In this document: positions 1-9,107 of the stretch, in pieces | Position numbering within the stretch: the stretch's first letter is position 1 | Layout of the letters: every line of letters begins with the position of its first letter | From: Streptomyces atroolivaceus | Lineage (GTDB): Bacteria; Actinomycetota; Actinomycetes; Streptomycetales; Streptomycetaceae | Length of the DNA: 64,000 nucleotides | NCBI RefSeq assembly: GCF_000717025.1 | Contig: NZ_JNXG01000007.1 | Span: 186,001-250,000 of the forward strand | Direction of reading: 5' to 3' | Notes under the pieces: model-generated | Databases searched by the model: none | Told to the model about the DNA's origin: nothing | The model's input: only the letters and a program-made list of their open reading frames with translations | Made by a program: the position numbers and the translations under genes

Positions 1-129
1 TGTAGGCAGCTCACAGACCCTAACCGGGTGCGCAACGGGCCAGGGTGTGGCAATACACACAGCATCGGCCGGCTCTGCTGTCCGGTTCCTCCTTGGCCTA
101 TGACGGTGCCGTACGTCAGGATCAACGCC

Positions 130-1287
130 ATGGACCTGCTGAACACGCTGGTGGAAAAGGGGCTGCGGCGCGAACTGCCGACCCGTGACGAAGCGCTCGC
201 CGTGCTGGCGACCTCCGACGACGAACTGCTCGACGTGGTGGCCGCGGCCGGAAAGGTGCGCCGTCAGTGGTTCGGCCGGCGCGTCAAGCTCAACTATCTG
301 GTGAACCTGAAGTCCGGGCTGTGTCCCGAGGACTGCTCGTACTGCTCGCAGCGGCTCGGTTCCAAGGCCGAGATCCTCAAGTACACCTGGCTCAAACCGG
401 ACGAGGCGAAGAAGGCCGCCGCCGCCGGGGTGGCCGGCGGCGCCAAGCGGGTGTGCCTGGTGGCCAGCGGCCGGGGCCCGACGGACCGCGACGTCGACCG
501 GGTGTCGCAGACGATCGAGGCCATCAAGGAGCAGCACGAGGACGTCGAGGTGTGCGCCTGCCTCGGCCTGCTGTCGGAGGGCCAGGCCGACCGTCTGAGG
601 TCCGCGGGCGCCGACGCGTACAACCACAACCTCAACACCTCGGAGGGGACGTACGGCGACATCACGACCACGCACACGTACGCCGACCGGGTGGACACCG
701 TGCAGCAGGCACAGGCCGCCGGGCTTTCGGCGTGCTCCGGGCTGATCGCGGGCATGGGTGAGACGGACGCCGACCTGGTCGACGTCGTCTTCTCGCTGCG
801 CGAGCTGGATCCCGACTCGGTGCCGGTCAATTTCCTGATTCCCATGGAGGGGACCCCGCTCGCGAAGGAGTGGCACCTCACGCCGCAGCGGTGCCTGCGC
901 ATCCTGGCGATGGTCAGGTTCGTGTGCCCGGACGTCGAGGTGCGGCTCGCGGGCGGCCGTGAGGTCCATCTGCGTTCGATGCAGCCGCTCGCCCTGCACC
1001 TGGTCAACTCGATCTTCCTGGGGGATTACCTGACCAGTGAGGGCCAGTCCGGCCGGACCGACCTCGACATGATCGCGGACGCCGGTTTCGAGGTCGAGGG
1101 AGCGACGACGAAGACGCTGCCCGAGCACCGGGCGCCGGAAGCCGGCGGCTGCGGTTCGCACGAGGGCGGCTGCGCTCCGTGCGGCGGCGAGGCCGCCCCG
1201 GAGCCTTCCGAGGTCCTGGCGGCGCGTACGGATCTGGTGGCGGTCCGCCGCCGGGGCGCCGGGACGGACCTCGCGCCCAATGCCTGA
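130..1287 (+). CDS. bioB: Biotin synthase BioB
   Basis: Radical-SAM enzyme that inserts sulfur into dethiobiotin, the last step of biotin synthesis. The radical-SAM cysteine motif is CPEDCSYC at about residues 58-65. The family blocks [17 protein letters not shown] and [11 protein letters not shown] follow. The reading frame is open from position 28, but the family begins at MDLLNTLV, so the ATG at 130 (385 residues) is chosen; an ATG at 100 is the alternative. The C-terminal tail has a Gly/Cys/His-rich stretch ([15 protein letters not shown]) beyond the catalytic core, as in other streptomycete BioB proteins I recall. It overlaps bioA by 8 bp, so the two are translated as one operon. Confidence 0.96.
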   Translation: MDLLNTLVEKGLRRELPTRDEALAVLATSDDELLDVVAAAGKVRRQWFGRRVKLNYLVNLKSGLCPEDCSYCSQRLGSKAEILKYTWLKPDEAKKAAAAGVAGGAKRVCLVASGRGPTDRDVDRVSQTIEAIKEQHEDVEVCACLGLLSEGQADRLRSAGADAYNHNLNTSEGTYGDITTTHTYADRVDTVQQAQAAGLSACSGLIAGMGETDADLVDVVFSLRELDPDSVPVNFLIPMEGTPLAKEWHLTPQRCLRILAMVRFVCPDVEVRLAGGREVHLRSMQPLALHLVNSIFLGDYLTSEGQSGRTDLDMIADAGFEVEGATTKTLPEHRAPEAGGCGSHEGGCAPCGGEAAPEPSEVLAARTDLVAVRRRGAGTDLAPNA

Positions 1288-2584
1288 TCCGCTCCGCCCC
1301 GCAGACCTCCTCGCCCTGGACCGGGCCCACGTCTGGCACCCCTACGGCCCGATGCCGGGCAGGCAGGAGCCACTGGTCGTCGAGTCAGCGTCCGGGGTGC
1401 GTCTCCGGCTCGCCGAACCCGCCCACGGGCATCGCGAGTTGGTGGACGGCATGTCGTCCTGGTGGTCGGCGGTGCACGGCTACAACCATCCGGTCCTCAA
1501 CGAGGCCGCACGCGGCCAGCTGGACCGGATGAGCCATGTGATGTTCGGCGGGCTCACGCACGAGCCCGCCGTCCGTCTGGCGACCCGGCTGGTGGAGATC
1601 ACTCCTGAGCCGCTGCGGCACGTCTTCCTCGCCGATTCGGGGTCGGTCTCCGTCGAGGTCGCGGTGAAGATGTGCCTCCAGTACTGGCGATCGGCGGGAC
1701 GCCCCGGGAAACACCGCCTGCTCACCTGGCGCGGCGGCTACCACGGGGACACCTGGCAGCCCATGTCGGTGTGTGATCCCGAGGGCGGGATGCACGAACT
1801 GTGGTCGGGTTCCCTCCCCCGGCAGATCTTCGCGGACGCTCCTCCGGACGGCTTCGACGCCGAACCGGACGAGGCGTACGCGAGGCACCTGCGCGAGCTG
1901 ATAGCCGCCCATGCCGAGGACCTGGCAGCGGTGATCGTGGAGCCCGTGGTGCAGGGTGCGGGCGGGATGCGCTTCCACTCCCCCGCGTATCTGCGGGTGC
2001 TCCGCGAGGCCTGCGACGCGAACGACGTGCTGTTGGTGTTCGACGAGATCGCGACGGGGTTCGGCCGGACCGGCCGGTTGTTCGCGGCCGGGCACGCAGG
2101 GGTGTCACCGGATGTCATGTGCGTCGGGAAGGCGCTGACCGGCGGCTATATGACATTGGCGGCGACACTGTGCACATCGCGGGTGGCCGAGGGCATCTCG
2201 AGCGGAGACGTCCCGGTGCTGGCGCACGGGCCGACGTTCATGGGTAATCCGCTCGCCTCGGCGGTGGCCTGCGCGTCGGTGGATCTCCTGCTGGCCCAGG
2301 ACTGGGAGCGGGAGGTGAAGCGGATCGGCACCGCGCTACGACAGGGCCTGGCCGAGGCCTCCGGTATCCCGGGCGTGCGTGACGTCCGGGTGCTGGGCGC
2401 GATCGGAGTCGTGCAGCTCGATCACGAGGTGGACATGGCCGCCGCGACGCGGGCCGCGGTCCGCGAAGGTGTGTGGCTGCGGCCGTTCCGCGATCTCGTG
2501 TACACGATGCCGCCCTATGTGACCGGCGACGACGACGTGGCACGGATCTGCCGGGCTGTCTGCGCCGCGGCGAAGGAGAGCTGA
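1280..2584 (+). CDS. bioA: Adenosylmethionine-8-amino-7-oxononanoate aminotransferase BioA
   Basis: PLP enzyme that moves an amino group from S-adenosylmethionine to KAPA, making DAPA. The 434-residue length is normal. The N-terminal block HVWHPYG and [11 protein letters not shown] are BioA-specific. The class III aminotransferase motif [19 protein letters not shown] is at about 245-265, and the PLP lysine lies in [22 protein letters not shown] is the typical downstream block. The ATG lies inside the end of bioB, out of frame with it, and bioD starts 2 bp after the stop, so this is the middle gene of a tightly coupled bioBAD operon. No bioF is seen in the window. Confidence 0.96.
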   Translation: MPDPLRPADLLALDRAHVWHPYGPMPGRQEPLVVESASGVRLRLAEPAHGHRELVDGMSSWWSAVHGYNHPVLNEAARGQLDRMSHVMFGGLTHEPAVRLATRLVEITPEPLRHVFLADSGSVSVEVAVKMCLQYWRSAGRPGKHRLLTWRGGYHGDTWQPMSVCDPEGGMHELWSGSLPRQIFADAPPDGFDAEPDEAYARHLRELIAAHAEDLAAVIVEPVVQGAGGMRFHSPAYLRVLREACDANDVLLVFDEIATGFGRTGRLFAAGHAGVSPDVMCVGKALTGGYMTLAATLCTSRVAEGISSGDVPVLAHGPTFMGNPLASAVACASVDLLLAQDWEREVKRIGTALRQGLAEASGIPGVRDVRVLGAIGVVQLDHEVDMAAATRAAVREGVWLRPFRDLVYTMPPYVTGDDDVARICRAVCAAAKES

Positions 2585-2586
2585 AG

Positions 2587-3276
2587 ATGACGATCCTCGT
2601 GGTGACCGGGACCGGCACCGAGATCGGTAAGACGATCGTGACCGCGGCGGTGGCGGCCGCCTTCCGGGACCTCCGCGTCGCGGTCCTCAAGCCCGCCCAG
2701 ACGGGTCTCGCCCCGGGTGAACCCGGGGACGCCGCAGAGGTGGCGCGGTTGGCCGGCGCCCACGTCACAGCGGTGGAACTGGCTCGTTACCCGGAGCCGT
2801 TGGCGCCCGAGACAGCGGCTCGGCGAGCCGGTCTCCCACCCGTACGTCCGTACGAGATCGCCGAGGCCGCCCAGAAGCTGGAGACGGAGCACGATCTGGT
2901 GCTCGTCGAGGGCGCGGGCGGACTGCTCGTCCGCTACGACGAGCGGGGGGCCACGCTCGCGGACGCCGCACGGCTGCTGGCTGCGCCGGTGCTCGTGGTG
3001 GCGCCCGCGGGCCTGGGAACGCTCAACGCCACCGCGCTGACGACGGAGGCGCTGCGGACGCGAGGACTCGCGTGCCGCGGCGTGGTGGTGGGGAGCATGC
3101 CGGCTGAGCCCGACCTGGCGTCGCGGTGCAACATCGACGACCTTCCGGTCGCGGCGGGTGTCCCGCTGCTCGGCGCGGTGCCGGCCGGTTCGGGAACGTT
3201 GGAACCGGCCGACTTCCAGGTGCGGGCGGCGAGTTGGCTGGCACCGGAACTCGGCGGGAATCGCACCGCCGGATGA
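2587..3276 (+). CDS. bioD: ATP-dependent dethiobiotin synthetase BioD
   Basis: Closes the ureido ring of DAPA with CO2 and ATP to give dethiobiotin. The P-loop [15 protein letters not shown] sits at about residues 6-20, LKPAQTG follows at about 37, and the second nucleotide motif VEGAGGLLV is at about 107. Length (229 residues) is normal. The ATG is 2 bp after the bioA stop, with a purine-rich GGAGAGCTGAAG before it. An upstream extension of the frame from 2473 lies inside bioA and is rejected. Confidence 0.95.
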   Translation: MTILVVTGTGTEIGKTIVTAAVAAAFRDLRVAVLKPAQTGLAPGEPGDAAEVARLAGAHVTAVELARYPEPLAPETAARRAGLPPVRPYEIAEAAQKLETEHDLVLVEGAGGLLVRYDERGATLADAARLLAAPVLVVAPAGLGTLNATALTTEALRTRGLACRGVVVGSMPAEPDLASRCNIDDLPVAAGVPLLGAVPAGSGTLEPADFQVRAASWLAPELGGNRTAG

Positions 3277-3349
3277 GCGGCTGAGCGGGGCCGTACGGGG
3301 GAGAATCTGAGGAGAGCCGTATCCACGTGCCCTCCGAGGAGGCCCGATC

Positions 3350-4045
3350 ATGCGTCGGCGCAGCACACCTGTCCCCCGGGACGCCGTGCACCACCCGGTA
3401 TTCGCCCGCTTCTACGCCCGGATGAGCGTGGCCGCCGACCTCAAAGGGGGCGTGGCGGCCCATCGCGACGAGCTCCTCACCGGCCTTTCCGGCCGCGTCA
3501 TCGAGATCGGCGCGGGAAACGGCCTCAACTTCGCGCATTACCCGGGGGCCGTGTCCGAAGTGGTGGCGATCGAACCGGAGCGCGCCCTGCGGCAGCTTGC
3601 GGCCCGTGCGGCGCTGCGCGCGGAGGTGCCGGTCGACGTGGTGCCCGGCACGGCCGAGGCGCTGCCGGTCAAGAGCGAGGCGTTCGACGCCGCTGTGGCC
3701 TCGCTGGTCCTGTGCACCGTGCGGGACCTCCCGCGGGCGCTGGCAGAGATCAAGCGGGTGCTGAGGCCGGGCGGGGAGCTGCGTTTCTTCGAACACACCC
3801 TGGCCCCCGGCCGAGCGCTGGCGACGGCCCAGCGGGCGGTGGACCGCACGTTCTGGCCGCTGCTCTTCGGGGGCTGTCACACGGCGCGGGACACGGTCGC
3901 GGCCGTCGAGGACGCCGGCTTCGAGCTGGGTGTGTACCGCAGTTTCCGCATTCCGGACAAGGGTGCACAACTGCCGACCTCACCGTGCGTGCTCGGCGTG
4001 GCCCGCCGGTCCGCCGTGGTCGACCGATCGGCGGAGCAGGACTGA
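3350..4045 (+). CDS. Class I SAM-dependent methyltransferase
   Basis: A 231-residue protein with the Rossmann methyltransferase motifs: motif I VIEIGAGNGLNF at about 48-59, the acidic end of beta-2 VVAIEPE, and the post-motif RVLRPGGELRFFEHT. This arrangement matches the Methyltransf_11 family (UbiE/phosphatidylethanolamine-methyltransferase-like). The substrate cannot be read from the sequence. GAGGAGGCCCGATC just before the ATG is a good ribosome site. It follows bioD after 73 bp in the same direction and may be cotranscribed, but nothing ties it to biotin. Confidence 0.85.
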   Translation: MRRRSTPVPRDAVHHPVFARFYARMSVAADLKGGVAAHRDELLTGLSGRVIEIGAGNGLNFAHYPGAVSEVVAIEPERALRQLAARAALRAEVPVDVVPGTAEALPVKSEAFDAAVASLVLCTVRDLPRALAEIKRVLRPGGELRFFEHTLAPGRALATAQRAVDRTFWPLLFGGCHTARDTVAAVEDAGFELGVYRSFRIPDKGAQLPTSPCVLGVARRSAVVDRSAEQD

Positions 4046-4055
4046 GGAGCCCGGG

Positions 4056-4427
4056 TCACAGGCTCCAACGGCGCAGCTCGTCGGCGATGGCCCTGACGTC
4101 GGCCTTGCCCTCCTTCACCAGCCTGGCCAGATCGCGCACCTGCTCGGGAGAAGTGATGACTTTCAGCCCTGAAGCGACGAGGTAGCCGTAGGCGACGGCG
4201 GAGGCGAACATCGCGTTGGAGTGCTCGAGGGCGGGCACGTGGAGGAGCAGCTGCAGCATGGCGGCCGCCCGGGAATGCGGATCGCTGTAGACGGGGCTGC
4301 CGAAGATCTCCGCTTCGTGCCGGCTGACAGCGGCGACGAGCGCGCCCCAGTCGACGACCTGTGGGTCACCGGGCGTCTTGTGCTCGGCGACCATGAGCAG
4401 CCAGGAAAGGTCGATCTGCAGGTTCAA
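4056..4427 (-). CDS. Doc/Fic-like toxin with degenerate Fic motif
   Basis: A 123-residue all-alpha protein resembling the short Doc (death-on-curing) branch of the Fic family, annotated in many streptomycetes as the toxin of a Fic-type toxin-antitoxin pair. Known Doc toxins phosphorylate EF-Tu. The canonical Fic motif HxFx(D/E)(G/A)N(G/K)R is not intact: the matching region reads HVPALEHSNAMFASAVAYGYL, which keeps a histidine and the following helix but lacks the acidic residue and the NKR segment. Activity is therefore uncertain. It begins inside the antitoxin stop codon (ATGA overlap), so translation is coupled. Function is inferred from the context and weak resemblance. Confidence 0.65.
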   Translation of the reverse strand: MNLQIDLSWLLMVAEHKTPGDPQVVDWGALVAAVSRHEAEIFGSPVYSDPHSRAAAMLQLLLHVPALEHSNAMFASAVAYGYLVASGLKVITSPEQVRDLARLVKEGKADVRAIADELRRWSL

Positions 4428-4651
4428 CGGGTGCCTTTGCGCTCCGGGCCGAACTCTTCGGCGAACACCGACTCGTACTGCTTCATGAAGTCGGCCGCGG
4501 CCTCGACGAAGGTGTGTCCCACCTCGCCCGCATCCTGTTTGACGAGCTCCTCTATGTAGCGGTTCACGCTCATCCCCCGCTGCAGGGCGCGCTGCCGCGC
4601 TGCCTCGGCGGTGGCCTCGTCCACTCGAACGTTCAGCTGAGTCTTGGGCAC
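4424..4651 (-). CDS. Ribbon-helix-helix antitoxin
   Basis: A 75-residue protein. The N-terminal half, TQLNVRVDEATAEAARQRAL followed by GMSVNRYIEELV, has the pattern of a CopG/Arc ribbon-helix-helix DNA-binding domain. The C-terminal half (FVEAAADFMKQYESVFAEEFG) is an amphipathic acidic helix of the kind that covers a toxin. It starts with GTG. No clear Shine-Dalgarno sequence separates the start from the palindrome 9 bp upstream, so the message may be leaderless or nearly so. It overlaps the toxin gene by 4 bp in the usual antitoxin-first order. Confidence 0.72.
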   Translation of the reverse strand: MPKTQLNVRVDEATAEAARQRALQRGMSVNRYIEELVKQDAGEVGHTFVEAAADFMKQYESVFAEEFGPERKGTR

Positions 4652-4659
4652 GGAATCAC

Positions 4660-4679
4660 GCTAGCGCGTGTGCGCTAGC
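4660..4679. promoter_or_regulatory. Palindromic operator of the toxin-antitoxin pair
   Basis: A perfect inverted repeat, GCTAGCGC-N4-GCGCTAGC, ends 9 bp before the antitoxin GTG. Ribbon-helix-helix antitoxins commonly bind such palindromes to repress their own operon. Its closeness to the start suggests that it overlaps the transcription start. The role is inferred; the repeat is seen directly. Confidence 0.65.
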
Positions 4680-4955
4680 ACTCGCAAGGGGAGCGGGCGA
4701 GGCAGCGGCAGCGACCGGGGGCGCGCTGCGGTTCGTCGTGCGACTGCCGAGCACTCCGGGGCAGGCGCGGCCCTCCGGCCGCACGGCGAGGACGCGACCG
4801 TGGGCGGGGCACGCGCGGGCGGGTTCATCCGGCACGGGTGTCCGGCCGCACCGAGTCGCGTGGACCGGGTACAGCCGGGCACGGGGCCGGACCGTCGGGG
4901 ACGCGGCGCCGGAAAGCGCTCGCTCCCGCCTCGGACGTTCTGATTGGCTCGGACC
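4680..4955. other. Divergent intergenic region
   Basis: About 280 bp of very GC-rich sequence between the antitoxin promoter and the GNAT gene. No frame here has convincing protein character and no strong hairpin or promoter was recognised apart from the palindrome at 4660-4679. Confidence 0.5.
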
Positions 4956-5381
4956 ATGAATGATCTCGACATCCGCTGCGCCGCACCCTCGGACATCGCC
5001 GCCGTGCTGCGGTTCTGGCGCGAGGCCGCGGAAGGAACGAGCATCACCGACGACCACGAAGGAGTGGCGCGGCTGATCTCGCGGGACCCCGAGGCCCTGC
5101 TTCTCGCGGAACAGGACGGCCGGATCACCGGGACCGTCATAGCCGGCTACGACGGATGGCGGTGCTCCGCGTACCGGCTCGCCGTGCACCCCGACCGGCG
5201 TCGGCAAGGCATCGCCACCGCCCTGATGGACGCCGCGGAACGGCGGTTCCTCGCCCTGGGCGGGCGACGCATCGACGCCATGGTCCTGGAGTCGAACGAG
5301 CGGGCACACCGGACATGGGGCTCGGCTGGCTACCATCGCGAGGGCCACTGGCGGCGCTGGGTGAAGTCCGTGCGACCCTGA
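4956..5381 (+). CDS. GNAT-family N-acetyltransferase
   Basis: A 141-residue single-domain acetyltransferase. The acetyl-CoA pyrophosphate loop (motif A) is DRRRQGIATALMDAAE at about residues 76-91, preceded by the beta-4 strand YRLAVHP; motif B contains LESNERAHRTWGSAGYH. This pattern is typical of RimI-like enzymes that acetylate an amine or protein N-terminus; the substrate is unknown. The frame opens with a TTG at 4944, but the ATG at 4956 (MNDLDIRCAAPSD) gives the normal GNAT N-terminus. Confidence 0.85.
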   Translation: MNDLDIRCAAPSDIAAVLRFWREAAEGTSITDDHEGVARLISRDPEALLLAEQDGRITGTVIAGYDGWRCSAYRLAVHPDRRRQGIATALMDAAERRFLALGGRRIDAMVLESNERAHRTWGSAGYHREGHWRRWVKSVRP

Positions 5382-5421
5382 CCGGCACCACCGAAAGCCT
5401 GTGCCCAGCCGAAAACCGTCT

Positions 5422-5506
5422 GTCGGACAGGGTATTTTGCCGATCCTTTACTATGGATCCCCGACCGTCCGACCTCTTGAAAGGTGTGAGCGTCCGCCCA
5501 TGGGCG
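5422..5506. promoter_or_regulatory. Leader of the CNNM genes with inverted repeats
   Basis: The 200-bp gap before the CNNM pair holds GTCGGAC (5422-5428) facing GTCCGAC (5467-5473), with a locally AT-rich stretch between them that includes a TACTAT -10-like hexamer. A perfect 12-bp palindrome, CGCCCATGGGCG, lies at 5495-5506. This looks like a promoter with a structured leader. I did not recognise a known riboswitch class. Confidence 0.35.
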
Positions 5507-5582
5507 AGCCCCCCAGTAGTAGATACCGCCGACATCGCGCAAACCTCCTGCCCCTGCCCGATCATGGGACGGAGGTGAACCG

Positions 5583-6920
5583 ATGACCGAAGTGCTCCTG
5601 CTCCTCGTGGCGCTGCTGCTCTCCCTCGCCTGCGGTGCGTTCGTGGCGGCCGAGTTCTCTCTGACCACCGTGGAGCGCGGCGAGCTCGAACGGGCCGTCG
5701 AGCGGGGGGACCGTGGAGCGGCGGGAGCGCTCAAGGCCGTGCGCAGCCTCACCTTCCAGCTCTCCGGCGCGCAGCTCGGTATCACCGTCACCAATCTGAT
5801 CGTGGGCATGCTCTCCGAGCCCTCCATCTCCAAGCTGATCCGGGGACCGGTGGAAGCGACGGGGCTGTCGCCCGGTGTGTCCTCCTCGCTGGCACTCGTG
5901 ATCGGCACCGCGATGTCCACCGTGGTCCTGATGGTGGTCGGTGAACTCGTACCGAAGAACTGGGCGATCTCCTCCCCGCTCGCCGTCGCCAGGACGGTCG
6001 CCGCGCCACAGCGTGCGTTCACCGCGATCTTCCGGCCCTTCATCAGCCACCTCAACAACACCGCCAACCGGATCGTGCGGCGCTTCGGCCTCGAGCCGGC
6101 CGAAGAGCTGGCCTCGGCTCGCAGCCCGCAGGAGCTGGTCGCCCTGGCGCGCCATTCCGCGAAGGAGGGGGCGCTGGAGGCGGACACCGCCGAACTCTTC
6201 GTCCGCACACTCAACCTGTCCGAACTGACCGCGGAGAACGTGATGACCCCCCGCGTCCAGGTCACCGCCCTCGAGGTACAGGCGACCGCCGAGGACGTCG
6301 CGAACGCCACCCGGGCGACCGGCCTCTCCCGGTTCCCCGTGTACCGGGGCAGTCTGGACACGGTCGTCGGCGTCGCGCACATCAAGGACGTGCTGGCCAT
6401 TCCCGCGGACCAGAGGCCTCGTAAGCGGGTGTCGGACATGCTGCGTGAACCGCTGCTGGTGCCGGAGACGCTCACCGTCGACCGCCTGCTGGACCGGCTC
6501 TCCGGGAAGCTGGCCATGGCCGTCGTCATCGACGAGTACGGCGGTACGGCGGGAGTCGTGACGCTGGAGGACATCGTGGAGGAAGTCGTCGGCGAGGTGC
6601 GGGACGAACACGACCCGCACGAGACCCCCGACCTGGCGGCAGCGGGCGAGGACGCGGACGGGCGCACCCTGTGGTCCGCCGACGGAGCGGCCCGCACGGA
6701 CCAGCTCCGCACGATCGGACTGCGGGTCCCGGACGGGCCGTACGAAACACTGGCCGGGCTGATCGCCACGGAGGTCGGCCGCATTCCGGTGGTCGGCGAC
6801 ACCGTGGAGCTCGCGGGCTGGCGGATCGACGTGGTGGACGCCTCGGGGCACCGTGCCGCGCGTGCGCTGCTGCACGCGCCGCTGCCCGGCAGCGACGAGC
6901 CGGCGGAGGACGAACGATGA
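5583..6920 (+). CDS. CNNM/CorC (HlyC) family membrane protein, first copy
   Basis: A 445-residue protein with the CNNM layout: a DUF21 transmembrane domain (about 1-190, starting with a hydrophobic helix and ending in the conserved GELVPKNWA segment), a CBS-pair (about 205-335, with VMTPRVQV, SRFPVYRG and the second CBS ending VVTLEDIVEEVVGEV), then a CorC_HlyC transporter-associated domain (about 350-435). Relatives act in Mg2+/Co2+ efflux or homeostasis; the old hemolysin name is misleading. GGAGGTGAACCG gives a strong ribosome site. The last 4 bp (ATGA) overlap the second copy, so the two are cotranslated. Confidence 0.9.
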   Translation: MTEVLLLLVALLLSLACGAFVAAEFSLTTVERGELERAVERGDRGAAGALKAVRSLTFQLSGAQLGITVTNLIVGMLSEPSISKLIRGPVEATGLSPGVSSSLALVIGTAMSTVVLMVVGELVPKNWAISSPLAVARTVAAPQRAFTAIFRPFISHLNNTANRIVRRFGLEPAEELASARSPQELVALARHSAKEGALEADTAELFVRTLNLSELTAENVMTPRVQVTALEVQATAEDVANATRATGLSRFPVYRGSLDTVVGVAHIKDVLAIPADQRPRKRVSDMLREPLLVPETLTVDRLLDRLSGKLAMAVVIDEYGGTAGVVTLEDIVEEVVGEVRDEHDPHETPDLAAAGEDADGRTLWSADGAARTDQLRTIGLRVPDGPYETLAGLIATEVGRIPVVGDTVELAGWRIDVVDASGHRAARALLHAPLPGSDEPAEDER

Positions 6921-7936
6921 CCGCAGTCCAGCTCTTCATCGGCCTGCTGACCCTGGTCGTCAACGCCTTCTTCGTCGGCGCGGAGTTCGCGCTGATCTCC
7001 GTACGCCGCAGTCAGATCGAGCCCGAAGCCGAAGCCGGGAACCGGCGGGCCCGGAGCGTCATCTGGGGGCTCGAGCACGTGTCGGCGCTCCTCGCGGCGG
7101 CACAGCTGGGCATCACGCTCTGCACCCTGGTGCTCGGTATCGTCGCCGAGCCCGCCATCGCCCATCTTCTGGAGCCCGTCTTCGACTCGGTAGGGGTGCC
7201 GCACGGGCTGGTGCACCCGATCTCGTTCGTCATCGCCCTGACCGTGGCGACGTATCTGCACATGCTGCTGGGCGAGATGGTGCCGAAGAACATCGCGCTG
7301 GCCGAGCCCGCCCGTACCGCGCTGCTGCTCGGACCGCCCCTGGTGACTCTCGCCAGGGCGCTGAAGCCGGTGATCTTCACGATCAACGCGTTCGCGAACA
7401 CCCTGCTCAAGCTGTTGCGGGTGGAGACCAAGGACGAGGTCTCCGCGACCTTCTCCGACGACGAGCTGGCGCGCCTCGTCAAGGACGCCGAGGACTCCGG
7501 GCTCGTCGACGACCGGTCGGCGGACCGTCTGCGCCACGCGCTGGAACTGGGCCGCCGCCCCGTCCAGGACGTACTCCTCCCGGTCGACCGGGTGCTGTAC
7601 ACGAGGGTCGGCACGACTCCGGAGGAGCTGGAGCGCCTCTCCCACGAGTCCGGCTTCTCCCGGTTCCCCGTGATGGACAGCGAGCAGCGCATCATCGGGT
7701 ACCTCCACGTGAAGGACGCCCTGGACGCCGCGCCACGGGACGTGCCGTTCCCGGTGTCGGCACTGCGGCCGATCGCCCGGGTGCGCGCGTCGACACCGCT
7801 GGACGACGTGCTGACGGCGTTGCGGCGGAGCCGAACGCATCTGGCCGCCGTACTCGACGAGGACGGCCGGCTGGCTGGCATGATCACGATGGAGGACGTA
7901 CTGCGTGAGCTGGTGGGCAGACCCCAGGCACGCTGA
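6917..7936 (+). CDS. CNNM/CorC (HlyC) family membrane protein, second copy
   Basis: A 339-residue paralogue of the gene before it: DUF21 transmembrane domain (FFVGAEFALISVRRSQIE near the N-terminus, GEMVPKNIALAEPAR at about 120) followed by a CBS pair that ends AGMITMEDVLRELVG. It lacks the C-terminal CorC_HlyC domain of its neighbour. The paired arrangement, one long and one short protein, suggests a heteromeric ion transporter; that is an inference. The ATG overlaps the upstream stop (ATGA). An upstream in-frame extension to 6671 lies inside the first gene and is rejected. Confidence 0.9.
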   Translation: MTAVQLFIGLLTLVVNAFFVGAEFALISVRRSQIEPEAEAGNRRARSVIWGLEHVSALLAAAQLGITLCTLVLGIVAEPAIAHLLEPVFDSVGVPHGLVHPISFVIALTVATYLHMLLGEMVPKNIALAEPARTALLLGPPLVTLARALKPVIFTINAFANTLLKLLRVETKDEVSATFSDDELARLVKDAEDSGLVDDRSADRLRHALELGRRPVQDVLLPVDRVLYTRVGTTPEELERLSHESGFSRFPVMDSEQRIIGYLHVKDALDAAPRDVPFPVSALRPIARVRASTPLDDVLTALRRSRTHLAAVLDEDGRLAGMITMEDVLRELVGRPQAR

Positions 7937-8141
7937 CGCCGGCAACCGGTGACGGAACGGCACGAAGGGGGACGCGGCAGCTGTCGCGTCCCTTTTCCGT
8001 CTCCCGGCGGGTCTGCCGCGTCCTGGCCGGTCTGCCGCGTCCTGACGGCCTCCTGGCTCCCCACGCCTCCTGGGTCCCGGCGGCCGCCGCTCCGGCGGCC
8101 CACGGGCAGCGGGCCGCCGTCGCGGTACGATCGGCAGCGCC
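7937..8141. other. Intergenic region with short direct repeats
   Basis: About 205 bp. It contains two copies of GGTCTGCCGCGTCCTG in near succession (about 7999-8044). TACGAT at 8126-8131 resembles a -10 box 10 bp before the next ATG, which would give a very short leader. Confidence 0.4.
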
Positions 8142-8978
8142 ATGGAATTGAATGCCTCCTACACCAGTCTTGTCGCGGTCGGCGACTCGTTCACCGAGGG
8201 CATGTCGGATCTGCTGCCCGACGGTTCGTACCGCGGCTGGGCCGACGTCCTCGCCGCCCGTCTCGCGGCCCGCGCGCCGGGATTCCGCTATGCCAACCTC
8301 GCCGTACGGGGGAAGCTCATCGGCCAGATCGTGGACGAGCAGGTCCCGGTCGCGGCGGCGCTGCAGCCGGATGTGATCACGCTCGTCGGCGGGCTCAACG
8401 ACACCCTGCGGCCGAAGTGCGACATGGGTATGGTCCGCGGCCGGCTGGAGGAGGCGGTGGAGCGCCTCGCGCCCTCCTGCAAGACCCTGGTACTGATGCG
8501 CAGCCCCGGCCGGAACGGGCCGGTCATGGAACGCTTCCGCCCTCGTATGGAGGAGCTGTTCTCACTCGTCGGCGATCTGGCCGAGCGCCATGGTGCGCTG
8601 GTGGCCGACCTGTACGGCGCGCCGTCGCTGGGCGATCCGCGGATGTGGGACGTCGACCGGCTGCACCTGACGGCCGAGGGGCATCGGAGGGTCGCGGAGG
8701 CGGTGTGGCAGACGCTGGGGCTCCCTGCGGAGAGCGCCTGGGAGACCCCGATGCCCGTGTCCGCGCCCGCTCGGTGGGCGCAGCGCCGGATCGACGACGT
8801 CCGGTTCGCCCGGCAGCATCTGCTTCCGTGGATCGGGCGGCGCCTGACCGGGCGCTCGTCCGGTGACGGCCGCGCCGGCGCACACTTCGACACAGCGCTC
8901 GGGAAGGCGTACTACATCACTCCCAGGGACGATGCGTCTCCCGGGCCGGTGACCGGCTGGCGGCGACTGGACGGCTGA
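8142..8978 (+). CDS. SGNH/GDSL-family hydrolase
   Basis: A 278-residue predicted cytoplasmic esterase. Block I GDSFTEG carries the nucleophile serine at about residue 14. The block III region LVGGLNDT supplies the conserved Asn, and block V DRLHLTAEGHR supplies the Asp and His of the triad. No signal peptide is present. The C-terminal ~70 residues (from about RWAQRRIDDVRFARQH) are basic and Trp-rich, and not part of the hydrolase core. There is no clear Shine-Dalgarno sequence, which fits the short-leader promoter proposed just upstream. The substrate is unknown. Confidence 0.85.
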   Translation: MELNASYTSLVAVGDSFTEGMSDLLPDGSYRGWADVLAARLAARAPGFRYANLAVRGKLIGQIVDEQVPVAAALQPDVITLVGGLNDTLRPKCDMGMVRGRLEEAVERLAPSCKTLVLMRSPGRNGPVMERFRPRMEELFSLVGDLAERHGALVADLYGAPSLGDPRMWDVDRLHLTAEGHRRVAEAVWQTLGLPAESAWETPMPVSAPARWAQRRIDDVRFARQHLLPWIGRRLTGRSSGDGRAGAHFDTALGKAYYITPRDDASPGPVTGWRRLDG

Positions 8979-9107
8979 CCGCCCCGACGGATCGGTAGAG
9001 GTGGCCTTCCGGGTTGGCGCAGTTGTACCTGTTGGGCGTGTGGCTGGTGGGACAGCATGGGTGCTCACCGCACAGGAGCACCCTGGGCACCGGAACGGGG
9101 AGTGCCC

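Noticed and set aside
28..129. Longer N-terminus for BioB
   Set aside because: The extension has no family similarity; BioB homologues begin at MDLLNTLV.
5330..8143. 937-codon open frame antisense to the CNNM genes
   Set aside because: Shadow frame rich in Arg/Ser/Pro. The opposite strand encodes two proteins with recognisable DUF21 and CBS domains.
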